This document shows positions 35,415 to 47,476 of a stretch of DNA of 64,000 nt, one piece after another. Below the pieces are notes generated by a model. It was not told the origin of the DNA. It searched no databases and saw only the letters and a program-made list of their open reading frames with translations. Location: positions 24,597,166 through 24,661,165 of the forward strand of contig NC_092579.1 of NCBI RefSeq assembly GCF_037975245.1, written 5' to 3'. The position numbers and the translations under genes are program-made. The stretch comes from Apostichopus japonicus (Eukaryota; Echinodermata; Holothuroidea; Aspidochirotida; Stichopodidae). Numbering within the stretch: the stretch's first letter is position 1; every line of letters starts with the position of its first letter.

Positions 35415-35948
35415 AGACCCGTCAAATCTCCCGGTTTTACCGGGAGTTTCCCGGTTTTTACCCAAATCTCCCGGTTCATATTCTATTCTCCAGGTTTTTT
35501 AATGTTTCATCACTTGCGACATTTCTGAAAATAGCTAACAATTCCTGTAGTCCTATGCTTAGTATTCCCCACAGTAACGCTGAACAGGAAAGGCTATTCA
35601 GTGTAGTTCGCAAGAACAAGACAGACAGTCAGTCGAGTCTCAAGCTTGATGGGACTCTATCTAGCATACTAGCCATGAAGTCACAGTACCCAGAGTCCAC
35701 TGTTCCCTGTTTCAAATGGAAGCCTATTAAAGAAACCCTGTAGAAAGCGAAGCAAGCTGCTGTAAACTACAACAAGAAACACTGATTGGATAATTCTCTC
35801 ACTGTATTGCATAAGTAGACTATACTTCTTTAGGAGTATTCATATCATTTCAATTACCAACCTCCCTATTTTCCCCTTGTTCTCCCTATTTTTCGGCCCT
35901 GAAAAATGTTATTCTCCCTATTTTGGGGTCACACTGGTTGACAGGTCT
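35415..35948 (+). mobile_element. hAT deletion derivative retaining the transposase C-terminus
   Basis: This 534 bp element has ends AGACCCGTCAA and TTGACAGGTCT (inverted, one mismatch). It is flanked by GCACTTAC (35407-35414) and GCACTAAC (35949-35956), an 8 bp target duplication with one change. Inside, the plus-strand frame to 35743 encodes IPHSNAEQERLFSVVRKNKT, then LKLDGTLSSILAMK and CFKWKP. This matches the conserved hAT C-terminal dimerisation region; catalytic parts are absent. Subterminal CTCCCGGTTTT and CTCCCTATTTT words are repeated at each end. The protein-coding remnant directly supports hAT ancestry. Confidence 0.8.
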
Positions 35949-36189
35949 GCACTAACTTGCCACTTATCCATCCCACAATTTCAATATAATGTTTGAGGGT
36001 TGTCTTGTTTTCCTGTAAACCATTGAAGTTAATGCCTGATTACCATTGTTCTTGGTGATATTTTGGTGGATTACAGGAACATTTGCTTCTTTCTGGTTGG
36101 TACAACAACAATGAAGCACATTCGATGCCAATGACTGCATATTATCTAAGCAGGCAACTTCAAATACAATTGTTTCCATATGAAGGCAG

Positions 36190-36840
36190 ACTGAGAGATA
36201 CAGTACCTACAGTATCAATCAGACAGTATTAGTATTTCCATGCTATAATGTGTGTATTAAAGTGACACTGTTTATATGAGAGATACAGTACCTATCAATC
36301 AGACAGTATTAGTATTTCCATGCTATAATGTGTGTATTAAAGTGACACTGTTTATATGAGAGATACAGTACCTATCAATCAGACAGTATTAGTATTTCCA
36401 TGCTATAATGTGTGTATTAAAGTGACACTGTTTATATGAGAGATACAGTACCTATCAATCAGACAGTATTAGTATTTCCATGCTATAATGTGTGTATTAA
36501 AGTGACACTGTTTATATGAGAGATACAGTACCTATCAATCAGACAGTATTAGTATTTCCATGCTATAATGTGTGTATTAAAGTGACACTGTTTATATGAG
36601 AGATACAGTACCTATCAATCAGACAGTATTAGTATTTCCATGCTATAATGTGTGTATTAAAGTGACACTGTTTATATGAGAGATACAGTACCTATCAATC
36701 AGACAGTATTAGTATTTCCATGCTATAATGTGTGTATTAAAGTGACACTGTTTATATGAGAGATACAGTACCTATCAGACAGACAACATTAGTATTTCCA
36801 TGAGCACTATAATGTGTATATTAAAGTGACACTGTTTATA
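36190..36840. repeat. 80 bp tandem repeat, about 8 copies
   Basis: The unit begins at AGATACAGTACCTATCAATC and recurs at 36281, 36361, 36441, 36521, 36601, 36681 and 36761. The middle units look identical. The first copy has an insertion (cctacagtatcaatc) and the last is diverged (cagacagacaac, catgagcactataa), as expected at array edges. Confidence 0.95.
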
Positions 36841-36992
36841 TTAAATGGCATAATCAAACTTGAAATCCTGAATAGCACACCATTAGGCCTTAAAATCTGA
36901 TGTATGGAATCTGTACTATTACAGGGCGGTAAAGAGGCTTGATGGAAAATCTCAAGCAGGCAGGAATTCAGAACCAGAAGCCAGTTGGCTTG

Positions 36993-38537
36993 AGATTCCT
37001 TGCCATATAATTTCAAATAACTAATGACAATATCGCACAAGTGAGTTCAATTTGTCCAAGAATTAAGTGACAACCAGAAAATATCAGAGATTTCCAGCTC
37101 TTCTTTGTAGCACCACTCCCTTTGGGCATCAACCATTTCATTCACTGGTAAGGATGTTACAGTACAGAATTTGCATTCCACAATATTTCAATATCCAGAA
37201 AGAGGTCTTCCCATGTGAGATTTATTCACACATATTAACAATATCAGCTACACAACCTTGCAACCATACCTTTAAATATTTGTTATGAATGAATGAGAGC
37301 CTTACATGACATTGTTTATACATTGTGAAATATTTTCACAACTTAGCAAACCGCCAACAAATATATATCATAGAGAAAATTACCAATTTTGAGTCCATTT
37401 GAGATTTACCTGTTGATCCCTTAAGCCAATTTCTCCCCATTTGGGATAACCTGTTGACCCATGAAGCTCTGAGGATGAAAACTAATAAGGGCCTCCTGAG
37501 TGTCTTAAAGGGAGTGCATTTAAGATTATCAACAGACTGAAGCAGATTCCATTTCCTGAATCCCCAAACCTCACCTGGTTAGTGAATTAACGAGCGACGT
37601 ACTCACCTCATATAACCTATGCAGTTAGTACACACTGCGAATTGACAGGTTTGTTTTGGTGAAGACTTTAAAGAGCCCACTCACAAAACTCAACTGAACT
37701 GAATTTGACCAAACTATGTTCACCAAAAGAAAATTGCTGCATCGGAGAATTCACAGGTTAATTGTAGCTTCAATTTTGGATTTATAGTTAAAAGGTTTAC
37801 AGACTTTGACACCTGTTGACCTTATTTGACTTTTGACCTCTACCAATTTCAATAGAGTTCTTGTACTCATCAAGCTGGATCTACATAGTAAGTATAAAGT
37901 TCAAAAAAAGATGTACTTCTTAAGTTATCATGTAAACAACATTTTCAGACTTTCACTTAAACGTTGACTGCAAATGACCTTTGATCTCCACCAATTTCAA
38001 TAGGATTTCTCTCTTAATATGGGACATCAACATGCCAAGCATGAGATTCATCAAAGCTTCTCTTCTTGAGATATCATGTTTTCAATGTTTGCACAGTTTG
38101 ACCTCTGGTAACCTTCGATCCCAGCCAAACCAATAGCAGCCAAGAATTCACTATGCTGCATGTACATGACAAGTATTTGTACTATTGAGACCTCAAATGA
38201 CCATAGATGTTCATGAAAAACACTACAGATTGTCTGCTCACCAATGGCAAGCTACACGACAAGTTTGAGCTTCCTGCAACTTCCACTACTTGAGATATTA
38301 TGTGAACAATGTTTTCAGACTTTGACCCGTGCTGACCTCAAATGACCTTTCAAAACCACCAACAACAATCCCAAACAGTTCCACCTAAGGGGAACCTACA
38401 TACCAAATATGAAATGTACCCCAGCCATCCTTCTGAAGTTATAGCGTTTAATAGTAAGTGTCACATATACACACACACACATGCATACATGCCATCACTA
38501 TTGCATACTGTACAGTAGATTCTTTCTGCCTTCGACA
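36993..38537. repeat. TGACC-unit repeat, copy B (longest)
   Basis: The left end 'gattccttgccatat' is followed by the same leader as copies A and C (caagtgagttcaatttgtccaagaattaagtgacaaccag). Then come about four TGACC units (37800-38450), a CA-rich stretch (38463-38490) and the right end 'agattctttctgccttcgacaaag'. Words such as TGACCTTTGATCT at about 37976 are near-DR1 sites. About 37590-37660 contains 'acgagcgacgtactcacctcatataaccta', resembling a DIRS-terminus word. Confidence 0.65.
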
Positions 38538-38539
38538 AA

Positions 38540-39860
38540 GATATAAAAAATGTATTAAATAAAAAGCAGTCCATTTCTTTTGAATCTTTGTAGAAAAATT
38601 TAAGTTAATTTAACATTTAAGTTAATATGTTCTAAATAATTTTCATGCAGTATAGGTAGATGGGAAAAAATATCAGTGTCAAATTAATCGCTACCTAGCT
38701 GTTACATTGATTCTTTGTTCAAACATTACTTTAATTTAGCATAACTTCCGGTGATTGTCTTTTTTTACTTCACTTTTGAGATAAAGTTCCGAGAGAAGAT
38801 AAAGCCCAATCTGATTTATATGACAGCACGTTTAATCAAAGAGTTGTGCCCAAGAGGATTTCCAAGAGGATTTCTGTGAGTTTGCAGGAGAAACAGTTAA
38901 TCCTTGTCTTCTCAATGAGAAAGAAAAGGCAAACATATACTTGTATGAGTACACAAATAAAGGAATTCAAAGACACTATTTGCTTTGAATGTCAATTACC
39001 CAGTAAGTAAGGTCAAAGGCCAAATATGAAAATTATCTTACCTGGTCAAGTCAGTCTTGCCAACTTTTCACAGTTTCAAAAAATGCACAAATTTGCATGC
39101 AGACTTTGCGCACTCTAAGTTGACAAGGCCAAGCTAACTGATATGTTTCTACGTACATTACAGGCAGCTTTGTCTACTGTACCATGCAGCATGGCATACA
39201 ATATGTGGTCATACTGGAGCTTTGCACAGGTTACTAGCAGACTGAAAATCAATCACCATCGACTATTACCATCATTTTACTTCTATGGTTTAAAAGAATC
39301 TGTAAACAACCAGTTCATTAAAAGAAATTTGTCAAATGCTATAACATTTGCTTACAAGGCGACTCAGAAGGAAACTGAATCACATGACACATATCACACA
39401 AAGAACCTTACTCACATAGATAATGTCCCATGTGCAATAAAGATATCCTAGAAGAAAAATTGTCCAGATGTCACAATAGCACCGACATTTGATTACATGT
39501 ATGTATCTTCCACATTGTCACAAAACATAGTAAATCACACTCTAAATTAAAATAAAATGTATACATATATATGTATAATAATTATAAGTCTGATATAGAT
39601 CTTGGTATATATGTTAGCTCTTTATTTGGATGAAAGCTAAAAAGATACAAACAATGGATTTTCAAATAAATTGTAATAATCATACAAATTTGAGAAACAA
39701 CATTTTGGTGAAACATGTTGACACAGATCAAGAGTGTACCATGGAGATGGATGGTTCCATGCAATGCCTTAAAATCAACCAGTCATTTTACAGAAAATTA
39801 ACTTTTAATCTTGCTCCTCATCATCTTCAAAGAGATAAGTATCCGCTAACCTGAGATGCA
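38540..39860. other. AT-rich non-coding sequence downstream of the small exon
   Basis: The ORFs at 39143-39451 and 39582-39854 have no known domain or splice support. On the gene model this is intronic. Confidence 0.4.
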
Positions 39861-39863
39861 TAG

Positions 39864-39899
39864 AGCACTAGCATTCACAAATTTGTGAATGCTAGTGCT
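39864..39899. repeat. Perfect 36 bp palindrome
   Basis: AGCACTAGCATTCACAAA is followed directly by its exact reverse complement (18 bp arms, no loop). TGCAT and ATGCA extend the pairing after a two-base bulge. It lies about 100 bp from the donor of the 39996-40052 exon. Confidence 0.9.
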
Positions 39900-39995
39900 A
39901 TGCAGACATCTCTGATCAGTGAGCACATTTACAAACTTAACTGTCTTGCATAGAGAAATTGATGTTCATGTGTAATGATAGAGAACACATCTTAC

Positions 39996-40052
39996 CTCAT
40001 CATCGCACTTTCTAACCAGCTTTTTCCAAATAAGATCCTTTAGAGACAACAT
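39996..40052 (-). CDS. Short, possibly first, coding exon of the intron-rich gene (exon A)
   Basis: On the minus strand, ATG at 40052 opens MLSLKDLIWKKLVRKCDDE. It runs into a consensus donor, GAG|GTAAGA, at 39995. It ends in phase 0, and the next good minus-strand exon downstream (17685-18847) starts in phase 0. An in-frame TGA lies 39-41 bases upstream of the ATG, and the base at -3 is A. The upstream sequence lacks a convincing polypyrimidine acceptor, so a start exon is plausible; an internal exon beginning near 40082 is the alternative. The peptide is amphipathic and basic. No family is recognised, and the 21 kb gap to the next exon makes the link provisional. Confidence 0.5.
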
Positions 40053-40797
40053 ATTTTCGTCTTTCTCTCTTTGCTTTGTGTAACTAATCCCACCTCACTA
40101 GTCCGTTTTGAAACTTCAGCTACCCTATTTGGCCTTAAAACAAGCACTGCAGGAAATTACAGTTGCTTCATATCCAGTCCTTTCCAACATTTGAATACCC
40201 CTGGTACATCATACAGAAGTCAGAAACTGAATCCAATGCTACTTCGTGATTACATATACTTGCTGCTAACACAGGAAAGAGGCAACAAAGTAAAGCCACA
40301 AATTATCCAGTCTCACGCTGTGTCTTACTGAAAATAAATTTAGCAACAAATTAGCTGCATGCCCGTAAACCTGCTGCCCTGGCAAGCTGTCGTCCAATAA
40401 GGCATGCACCGGAGGAGAGTGACTTCGCGATTGAGTTGTGTGCACGTAGAACAAGCAACAGGGCCCGGCTGGAATTTATGATGTACTGGTATGGACCAAC
40501 AGGAATACTTTTCTATTAATATTAGTGTTGTCTGTTGTTGCTTAGAACAACTGACAACAGATCCAGTAAACATGACAGTCTAAGGTCACACTGCTGCATG
40601 TGAAAATTAATTACATAAAGAAGCCCTGAGGGAGTCCCTATATTTAAATATGAGCATTCTCTTGGCGAGGCTAATGTCTTGTCATGCCAAACAAATAGTT
40701 CAATGGTGATTCAAAATGACATACACAGTTGCAGTGGCTAACTTAAACATTCCCAAAACAACTTAACAAGACAAGCATTCTTTTAGCCTCTTTGTTA

Positions 40798-41376
40798 ATA
40801 ATAATAATAATAATAAATGAGACTTATATAGCGCCAAATCAGTAAACAAAAGTTACTGCTCAAAGCGCTTCACAAAGAAAGTAAATTAATTTACAAAAGA
40901 ACAAGTGAAAAAATGGGTCTTAAGTAGACTTTTGAAAGTAGAAAGTTTATAGCATGTTCGAATGTGATCTGGTAACTTGTTCCAGAGATAAGACCCAGAG
41001 TATTGGAAGCTTCTGTAACCATAGTTCTTCAATCGTGGTTTTGGAACAGTTAAAAACAGTTTGTTGGAGGAACGAAGTGTGCGAGTTGGAGTATATGGCA
41101 AGAGAAGTTGTGACAGGTACACAGGCCGTTCAAGATGATGAGCACAGAAGGTGAGAAGAAGTATTTTATACTGGATTCTGTAGCTGATAGGTAGCCAATG
41201 AAGTTCCTTCAGAAGTGGGGTGGTGCGGCACTTTCTTCCTTTCCTTTTCACAATACGGGCAGCGGTGTTTTGGATCTTTTGGAGTTTCTTGATGGTCGAA
41301 TCAGGAAGGCCAAATAAAAGTGAATTAAGAAAATCAAGCTTTGATGTCACAAACGCATGGACCAGCATCTCGCAAG
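40798..41376 (-). pseudogene. CR1/L2-like LINE, 3' end
   Basis: The minus-strand frame 41368-40886 encodes the conserved C-terminal stretch after the [63 protein letters not shown] and [11 protein letters not shown], ending at a stop. The 3' untranslated part includes GCGCTTTGAGCAG and GGCGCTATATAAG and ends in a (TTA)n tract at 40798-40817, typical of L2/CR1 tails. The 5' end, including the YADD box, is missing. The frame is intact, so truncation on insertion is likelier than later decay. Confidence 0.8.
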
Positions 41377-41399
41377 TCTTATTATCGTGGTTCAGGAAC

Positions 41400-42499
41400 C
41401 ACGGATTACATTATTCTACAGAAAATTCTCTACAAACAGTCAGTCACCAAAATGATTGCAGGATGGAGTGGAAAAGCTGACATAATCAAAACAAATGAAA
41501 TGTAGAAGAAAATCTGTAATCTAGTCTTTATTTCATTATTGGAACATTTTTTAAATTTTGTATATTCCCATCTTTGAGACTGTCCATTTTCACTATGCAA
41601 GCAAACTCAACAATACTTAACAGCTAGTTATTTGACTTCCAATTAAGCTAATCATGCTATTTCCTGAAACTCATCCAAACAGTGCATCAAGCGTAGTCAC
41701 AACATGCAGTATAAGACTTTGTAATTTTTTTAAAGGGAAACCTCAATTTTGTATTGATGCATACAGTAAGTGGCTAGATAGATATCAGGATATATCAATA
41801 TCTTGTCTAACGTAGTAAAGTATGCTGCCTGCAATAACACATGTATGACAATCTAGTATTTAACTTCCCAAAATTAAGATCAAGCAGAGTATGTTTAAAC
41901 CATCGCCCACTTTGTCTATAAGCTTGTGACTTCACTACTCTGGTGCCTGTATTTGTTTAGCAGATCTATACATTATGTCATTTCAATAAACAGGTTATTC
42001 ACATACTGTAATTTAGGTTTATCCACCAATAATTCAGGTCATCAGAAGATTATCATGGTTCCCCAAATGACTTAAGTAGTTATTATGATCAAGGACTTTA
42101 TGTTGTCCATTGTTTAGTACCATGTAACTTGGATGTTCAATGCTTTACTCTTGTGTCCCCAATAAACTTGCCCAAATATTGAGTCAGTTTCCACCACATG
42201 ACACTCCAAGTACAAGAGCTATGTATACTATCTACTGTATACCTCTCCAGTCCTCTGATAAGCAAATATTTGACAGCACCCTGCATCAAAATTATATTTG
42301 ATGCTAAAGTCATCTCAGGGATGTAGATAACATGTAAAGATGTAAGAACATGACAGTGACCATATGCTCAGTGTCAATGGACATTGTTTAGATGTTTGAA
42401 TTATGCTTTGGAATAAACTTTGGGTCATTCTCACCAAGCCACGTTCAGGTACATCACATGGTTGACAAAATTTAATAAAAGATATAATTATGTGATCAC
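41400..42499. other. AT-rich non-coding sequence
   Basis: No ORF over 60 codons and no repeat boundary were recognised between the LINE tail and the hAT family 3 element. Confidence 0.45.
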
Positions 42500-42507
42500 A
42501 TCTGAAC

Positions 42508-43857
42508 TAGGGTTGTGCGGGATCCCGGTAGTCAAGTGAATCCCGGTATCCCGATCCCGGTATTGACTAATCCCGATCACAGTGCAATGTGTAACTACTA
42601 CCGGTATTGGGAAAACAACCGGTTATTACATTCGTTTCGGTATCATTCCCGGGAATCCCGGACATAATAAAAATATCTACGTGTTACTATTTGAAATAAA
42701 GAAAACAAAACACGATTTTTTCTGGTTTCTGTGTTCTTATTTTGAATAATATCTGATCAACTTACGTACTGGCCTAGACTAGGCTATATATTAACAAATC
42801 AACTTTTCACGTAGTAATTTGGACCTAGGCTACAAGAAATATCGAACGTTACTTGCGCTCAACATGTTACGGGACCTCAAAGTTATTCTGAAATTTTTGT
42901 TAGTTATTCTTTCTTCAAACGATGATTGTCATGGTTCCCATGTACAAAATCTTACCCTTATGCATTTCACCTCATTTTGTTATAATAATTTTAACGATTT
43001 TATAAATTTTGAGCCAAAACCGCAGGGAGTATATCCAGTTTAAATCCATCTTCGCACGGGACTGTATATTATTATAGCCTAGGATACGGTACTGGTACAC
43101 AGAAGTGCAGTACTTGAGATTTTGCTGCTGTAATGATATGGATTCGTTTATTAATGCGGGGGGTTCCACGATGTCATTTATATTTATCTTTCGCTACTTT
43201 TTTAATTTTTAAGAACTTTTGTACGAAAGATTGATATTGCACGTATTCAAAGTATATTTCCTGGAGTAAACAACAGCCGATTAACGATATAAATAAATCT
43301 GTACTATTTTTATGTATGTAGTTTGTCATCCCGTATTTCGGTAGCCCCTATGTTATATTCTAATTGTCTGAAGTTCCAAACACGTGGTGACTTGTTGATG
43401 GTTAAAAACTTTTCATTGTGAACTTTTGAACTTGAAGGGGTTGCCCTATTCCAATATCATGGAATAGTGGGGAACTCCCAATTTATGTTTGTGTACGGAT
43501 TACAAGTTTAATCCACGTGCGAACGTGTTAATCTAATATCGTACGTCGAGTATGAATGAAGGATGGTGTGGGTTGCTTTTTTCCAAGGTTTGTGCTTTTC
43601 TTTTTGGAAGTGTATGTTAAAAAACAAAGGCCCTAATATAGCGTGTTATTTTTGTTTATTTTTTTTTTATAAACGTGCGTGTAAGAGTATGTACATAGCC
43701 TAGGCTATGCATATTGAATGTATGACATTGACAGTCTCGTAACTAAGTGCTTTGAACCGTAGATGAAAGTTGAGGAAAATACCGGTTGTAGTTACGATAC
43801 CGGTATTCATGTTGCAACACTACCGGTTGTGTGAAATCCGACTACCGCACAACGCTA
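42508..43857 (+). mobile_element. Non-autonomous hAT-like element, family 3, copy 1
   Basis: The ends are TAGGGTTGTGCGG and CCGCACAACGCTA (inverted, one mismatch). They are flanked by ATCTGAAC at 42500-42507 and 43858-43865, an exact 8 bp duplication. The subterminal zones are dense in CCCGGTAT, ATCCCG and ACCGGT words. The element is 1350 bp and encodes no transposase. An inverted relative lies at 44333-45665. Confidence 0.87.
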
Positions 43858-44332
43858 ATCTGAACACAGGTATGATGTTATTAATCCAGTCCAACAACTG
43901 TTTGAATAACGGTTTTAATCACTGGAATTTTACCTTGAACACAACCTTCCAAAGATGATGGCATAGATAGAATTCATCATTCCTGCTGCAATTTTAGCAG
44001 AGGGTAAAGTTAATACAGATCACATTTTTCCTAATGCATCTACTTGTACAGCATAGCAAATACTGAACCAACGAGACGACCAGCTTAGTGATTCCGTTTA
44101 AGTACTGACCCATTATTGACTTCCAGTGATCAGAAAGGATTTGTACTACATAATGCGGACATACATACAGTATCAACTAAATAAATAGGTCATGATTGTT
44201 TAACTTTAAGAGTTTGACCTCTATGCTATGACCAGAAATGATGTGTCATCTACAAATGAAAAATCAGATTCTAATTGTGTGAAATTGATCAACATACCAC
44301 AAATGAACATGCAGGCTTCACTCTGTGAGTGA

Positions 44333-45665
44333 TAGCATTGTACGGTAGTGCAAATTTCACACAACCAGTAGTGTTGTAACATGAATCCCAGTATCGTAAC
44401 TACAAACAGGATTTTCCTCAACTTTCATCTATGGCTCAAAGCACTTAGTTACAAGACTGTCAATGTAATACATACAATATGCATAGCCTAGGCTATGTAC
44501 ATACTCTTACACGCACGGTTATTAAAAAAAAACATCCAAAATAACACGCTATATTAGGGCGTTTGTTTCTAACATACACTTCAAAAAGAAAAGCACAAAC
44601 CTGGGAAAAAAGCAACCCACAACATCATTCATACTCGATTTAAGATATTAGATTAACATGTTCGCACGTGGATAAAACTTGTAATCCGTGCACAAACAGA
44701 AATTGGGGGTTCCCCACTATTCCATGATATTGGAATAGGGCAACCCTTCAAGTTCAAAAGTTCACAATGAAAAGTTTTCAACTATCAACAAGTCACCACG
44801 TATTTGGAACTTCAGACAAGAAGAATGTAACATATAGGGGCTATGTAATAACGAGGTTATAAACTACATACATGAGAATTGTATTGATTTATTTATAGCG
44901 TTAATCGGCTGTTGTTTTCTCCAGAAAATATACTTTCCATTTGTACAATATCCATCTTAAGTACAAAAAATCTTAAAAATTAAAGAAGTAGCCAAAGATA
45001 ACTATAAATGACATCGTAGAACCCTCCGAATTAATAAATGAATCCACCCCATTACAGCATCAAATCTCAAGTACCGTACTGCACTGTGTGAATCAGTACC
45101 GTACCCTAGGCTATAATAATATACCCCCCGAGCGAAGATGGATATTAGCTAGATATACTCCCTGTGGTTTTGGCTCAAAATGTATTAAATCGTTATAATT
45201 ATGATATCAAAATGAAGTGAAGTACATGTGGTAAGATTTTGTACATGGGAACCTGTCACAATCATGGTTTAAAGGAAGAATTAATAACGAAAATTCCAGA
45301 ATAACTTTGAGGTCCCGCAACATGCTGAGCCTAAGTAACGTTAGATACAGTATTTGGTGTTGCCTAGGTCCAAATTACTATGTGAAAAGTTGACTCGTTA
45401 TATATAGGTCCAGGCCAATACGTAAATTGATCAGATATCATTCAAACTAAGAACACAGAAACCAAATATAAACATGTTTTCTTTTCTTTATTTCAAATAG
45501 TAACACGTAGATATTTTAATTATGTCCGGAATTCTTGGGAATGATAACGAAACGAATGTAATAACCGGTTGTTTTCCCACTCCCGGTAGTATTTACACAT
45601 TGCACTGTGATCGGGACTAGTCAATACCGGGATTCACTTGACTACCGCAATCCCGCACAATGCTA
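44333..45665 (-). mobile_element. Non-autonomous hAT-like element, family 3, copy 2 (inverted)
   Basis: This is the reverse complement of copy 1 over its whole length, with scattered changes; for example CCTCAACTTTCATCTA here matches TAGATGAAAGTTGAGG at 43761. The ends are TAGCATTGTACGG and CCGCACAATGCTA. The flanks are GTGAGTGA (44325-44332) and GTGAATGA (45666-45673), an 8 bp duplication with one change. Different target duplications show two independent insertions rather than one inverted duplication. Confidence 0.85.
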
Positions 45666-45673
45666 GTGAATGA

Positions 45674-46115
45674 CTAGTTTCAGACTTTGACCTCTTTTGA
45701 CCTTAGATGATGTTGACACTACAACAATTTCAATAGGGGTTCTTGCATTCGCCAAGTGGGATCTATCAGTATAAACTTCAACCAAACTTCAATTTGTGAG
45801 TTATCACATTGATACCAGGTTCATAATTTGACCTCTGTGGACTTTGACCATCACCAATTTCAATAAGTTTCTTGAATTCATGTATGGGGATTTATACAAT
45901 AAGGATGAACTTCTCCCAAGCTTTCTTTTGTGACTTATCATGTTTAAAATGTTTTCAGTCGTTGACATATATTGAGCTCAAATGATCTCCGCCAATTTCA
46001 ATATGGTTCTTGTAATCACTAGGGGGATCTACATATCAAGTAGGAATTTTGACCAGGCTCCACTTCTTACTTCAGAGTTACCATGTTTACATGGTTTTCA
46101 GATTTTGACTTCGGT
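45674..46115. repeat. TGACC-unit repeat interrupted by a truncated DIRS element
   Basis: The units are 'cagactttgacctcttttgacctt', 'caatttcaatagggg', 'gaacttctcccaagctttcttttg' and related words. The block stops at 'tttacatggttttcagattttgacttcggt' where the DIRS insert begins, and resumes at 47477 with the same words. Confidence 0.65.
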
Positions 46116-47476
46116 GCCGGGACCTTGGGGGGCAATATCTCTTTCTCCTCTCTCTCTCCCTCCGGCCTCTCTCGCCGGACTCGGGCTCCCGGAGCCTATC
46201 TCTGTGTGCGTACCACGCCGGGTACCACTCTCCTTGACCCGGACATTCCGTCCTTTCCGGTCGGAACTTCTAATGGGCTTTTTAGTGGCCTTGAGCCTAG
46301 CCTTCCTTGGGTCGGAGGGGAACGTCTGTTCCGGGCTCCTTCTGAGGTCTCGCCGGACCCTGGCTCTCCGGAGCCCCTCTCTTTGCGCGCACCACAACGG
46401 GTGCCGCTCTCTGAGACCCGGACGGACTGTCCGCTCTGGCTGTCTTTGTCATGGGCTTTTGGTTGGCCTTGAGCCTTGCCCTTGCCTTGCCCTTGGTGGT
46501 ACATCCGGACAACGCCGGCACCTTGGGTGGCAAAATCTCCTCGCTCTCCATCTCTCTCTCTCTCTCACATGGGCTTTTTGCTGGCCGAAGCCTTGCCCTT
46601 TCCCCTGGCACTACACCCGGACAACGCCGGCACCTTGGGTGGCAAACTCTCCATCTCTCTCTCTCTCTTCTCCGGCCCTCTCATGGCCTCTCTCCATCTC
46701 AACTCCCACCAACTCTCTCACTTCCTCTTCATCTCCTGTCTCTCCTCCGATTCCCTCCAGGGGAACTGTGGGTTCAGTGATAGATCTAACCTGTCCCGGC
46801 TTGCTAGCCAGGTGTCGATGTGCTGCCACTGTCTGGTGTGACAACAAAACAGACTAGACAGAGGTCTCGGAACAGTTCACACATTTAAGGTGGCTTCGAG
46901 ACATGTCTGAGAAACCCACGTTAAGGAGAGACTAACGGCGAATAGTCTAACGTATCAAACGGAACGACTATAAGGAGGAAGTAGGGTGGGAGTATGCTAA
47001 CAGAGAGTAAAGTTATGTGACAAAAAACAACGCGCCCCGCCAGAGGCTCGTGGCTTACAAGGTACGCTACAATAGTGAAAAACTTCCCACACTTAGAAGC
47101 GAACACTTAACTAGAATACATGAAGGAAAAGGACGAAGCATGTATACAAGGGAGAGAACCCCTCTATCCGCGTACAGAGCGGGAAGGGAGGAACAAGGCT
47201 ACGAGATACGCCCCACTTAGGAGGCGCACGAGTAGCGAAACCCATGGAGAAACATGAAAATATGTACAAATATATGAAGGTTCTAACAAGAAACAACAAC
47301 AACAATGTAATCGAACCGCCTATCCGCCTAGTATTGGATAGGAATTCCAAAAATGAAGGAAGGCCATTAGGGCCAGTGAGGGTGTACAGTGTTAAAAGTT
47401 TACCAGGGCATTCTAGACACGGTAGAATGTGGTGCTTAGGTTGTGGGGAGACAGGTAAGTGGGGAACGAAGTTAAA
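46116..47476 (-). mobile_element. Truncated second DIRS-like element (5' terminus and part of gag)
   Basis: Its right end (about 47391-47476: taccagggcattctagacacggtagaatg, then gagacaggtaag) is homologous to the right terminus of the full element. On the minus strand, gag begins at 46904 with MSRSHLKCVNC and meets a stop at 46856. Further gag-like sequence follows to 46611 and beyond (TVAAHRHLASKPGQVRSI, Glu/Arg-rich). Everything after gag is missing. The interior from 46116 to 46680 is expanded by repeats (GCCGGCACCTTGGGTGGCAAA at about 46516 and 46627, a relative at 46113; ACCACGCCGGGTACC-like words at about 46207 and 46388). A 28 bp direct repeat brackets the insert (46088-46115 and 47477-47504). 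Confidence 0.75.
46513..46660. repeat. Internal tandem duplication in the truncated DIRS gag region
   Basis: Two copies of about 111 bp share CCGGACAACGCCGGCACC, then CTTGGGTGGCAAA and a (TCTC)n stretch, starting near 46505 and 46616. A diverged third (gccgggaccttggggggcaa) is at 46116. This gives the region long open frames on both strands that are not genes. Confidence 0.75.

Noticed and set aside
39143-39451. 102-residue plus-strand ORF
   Set aside because: It has no recognisable domain, AT-rich codon use like the background, and no acceptor or donor at sensible places.
45982-46857. 291-residue plus-strand frame rich in Ser, Leu and Pro
   Set aside because: It is antisense to the gag remnant of the truncated DIRS element, and its length comes from TCTC-rich tandem duplications.
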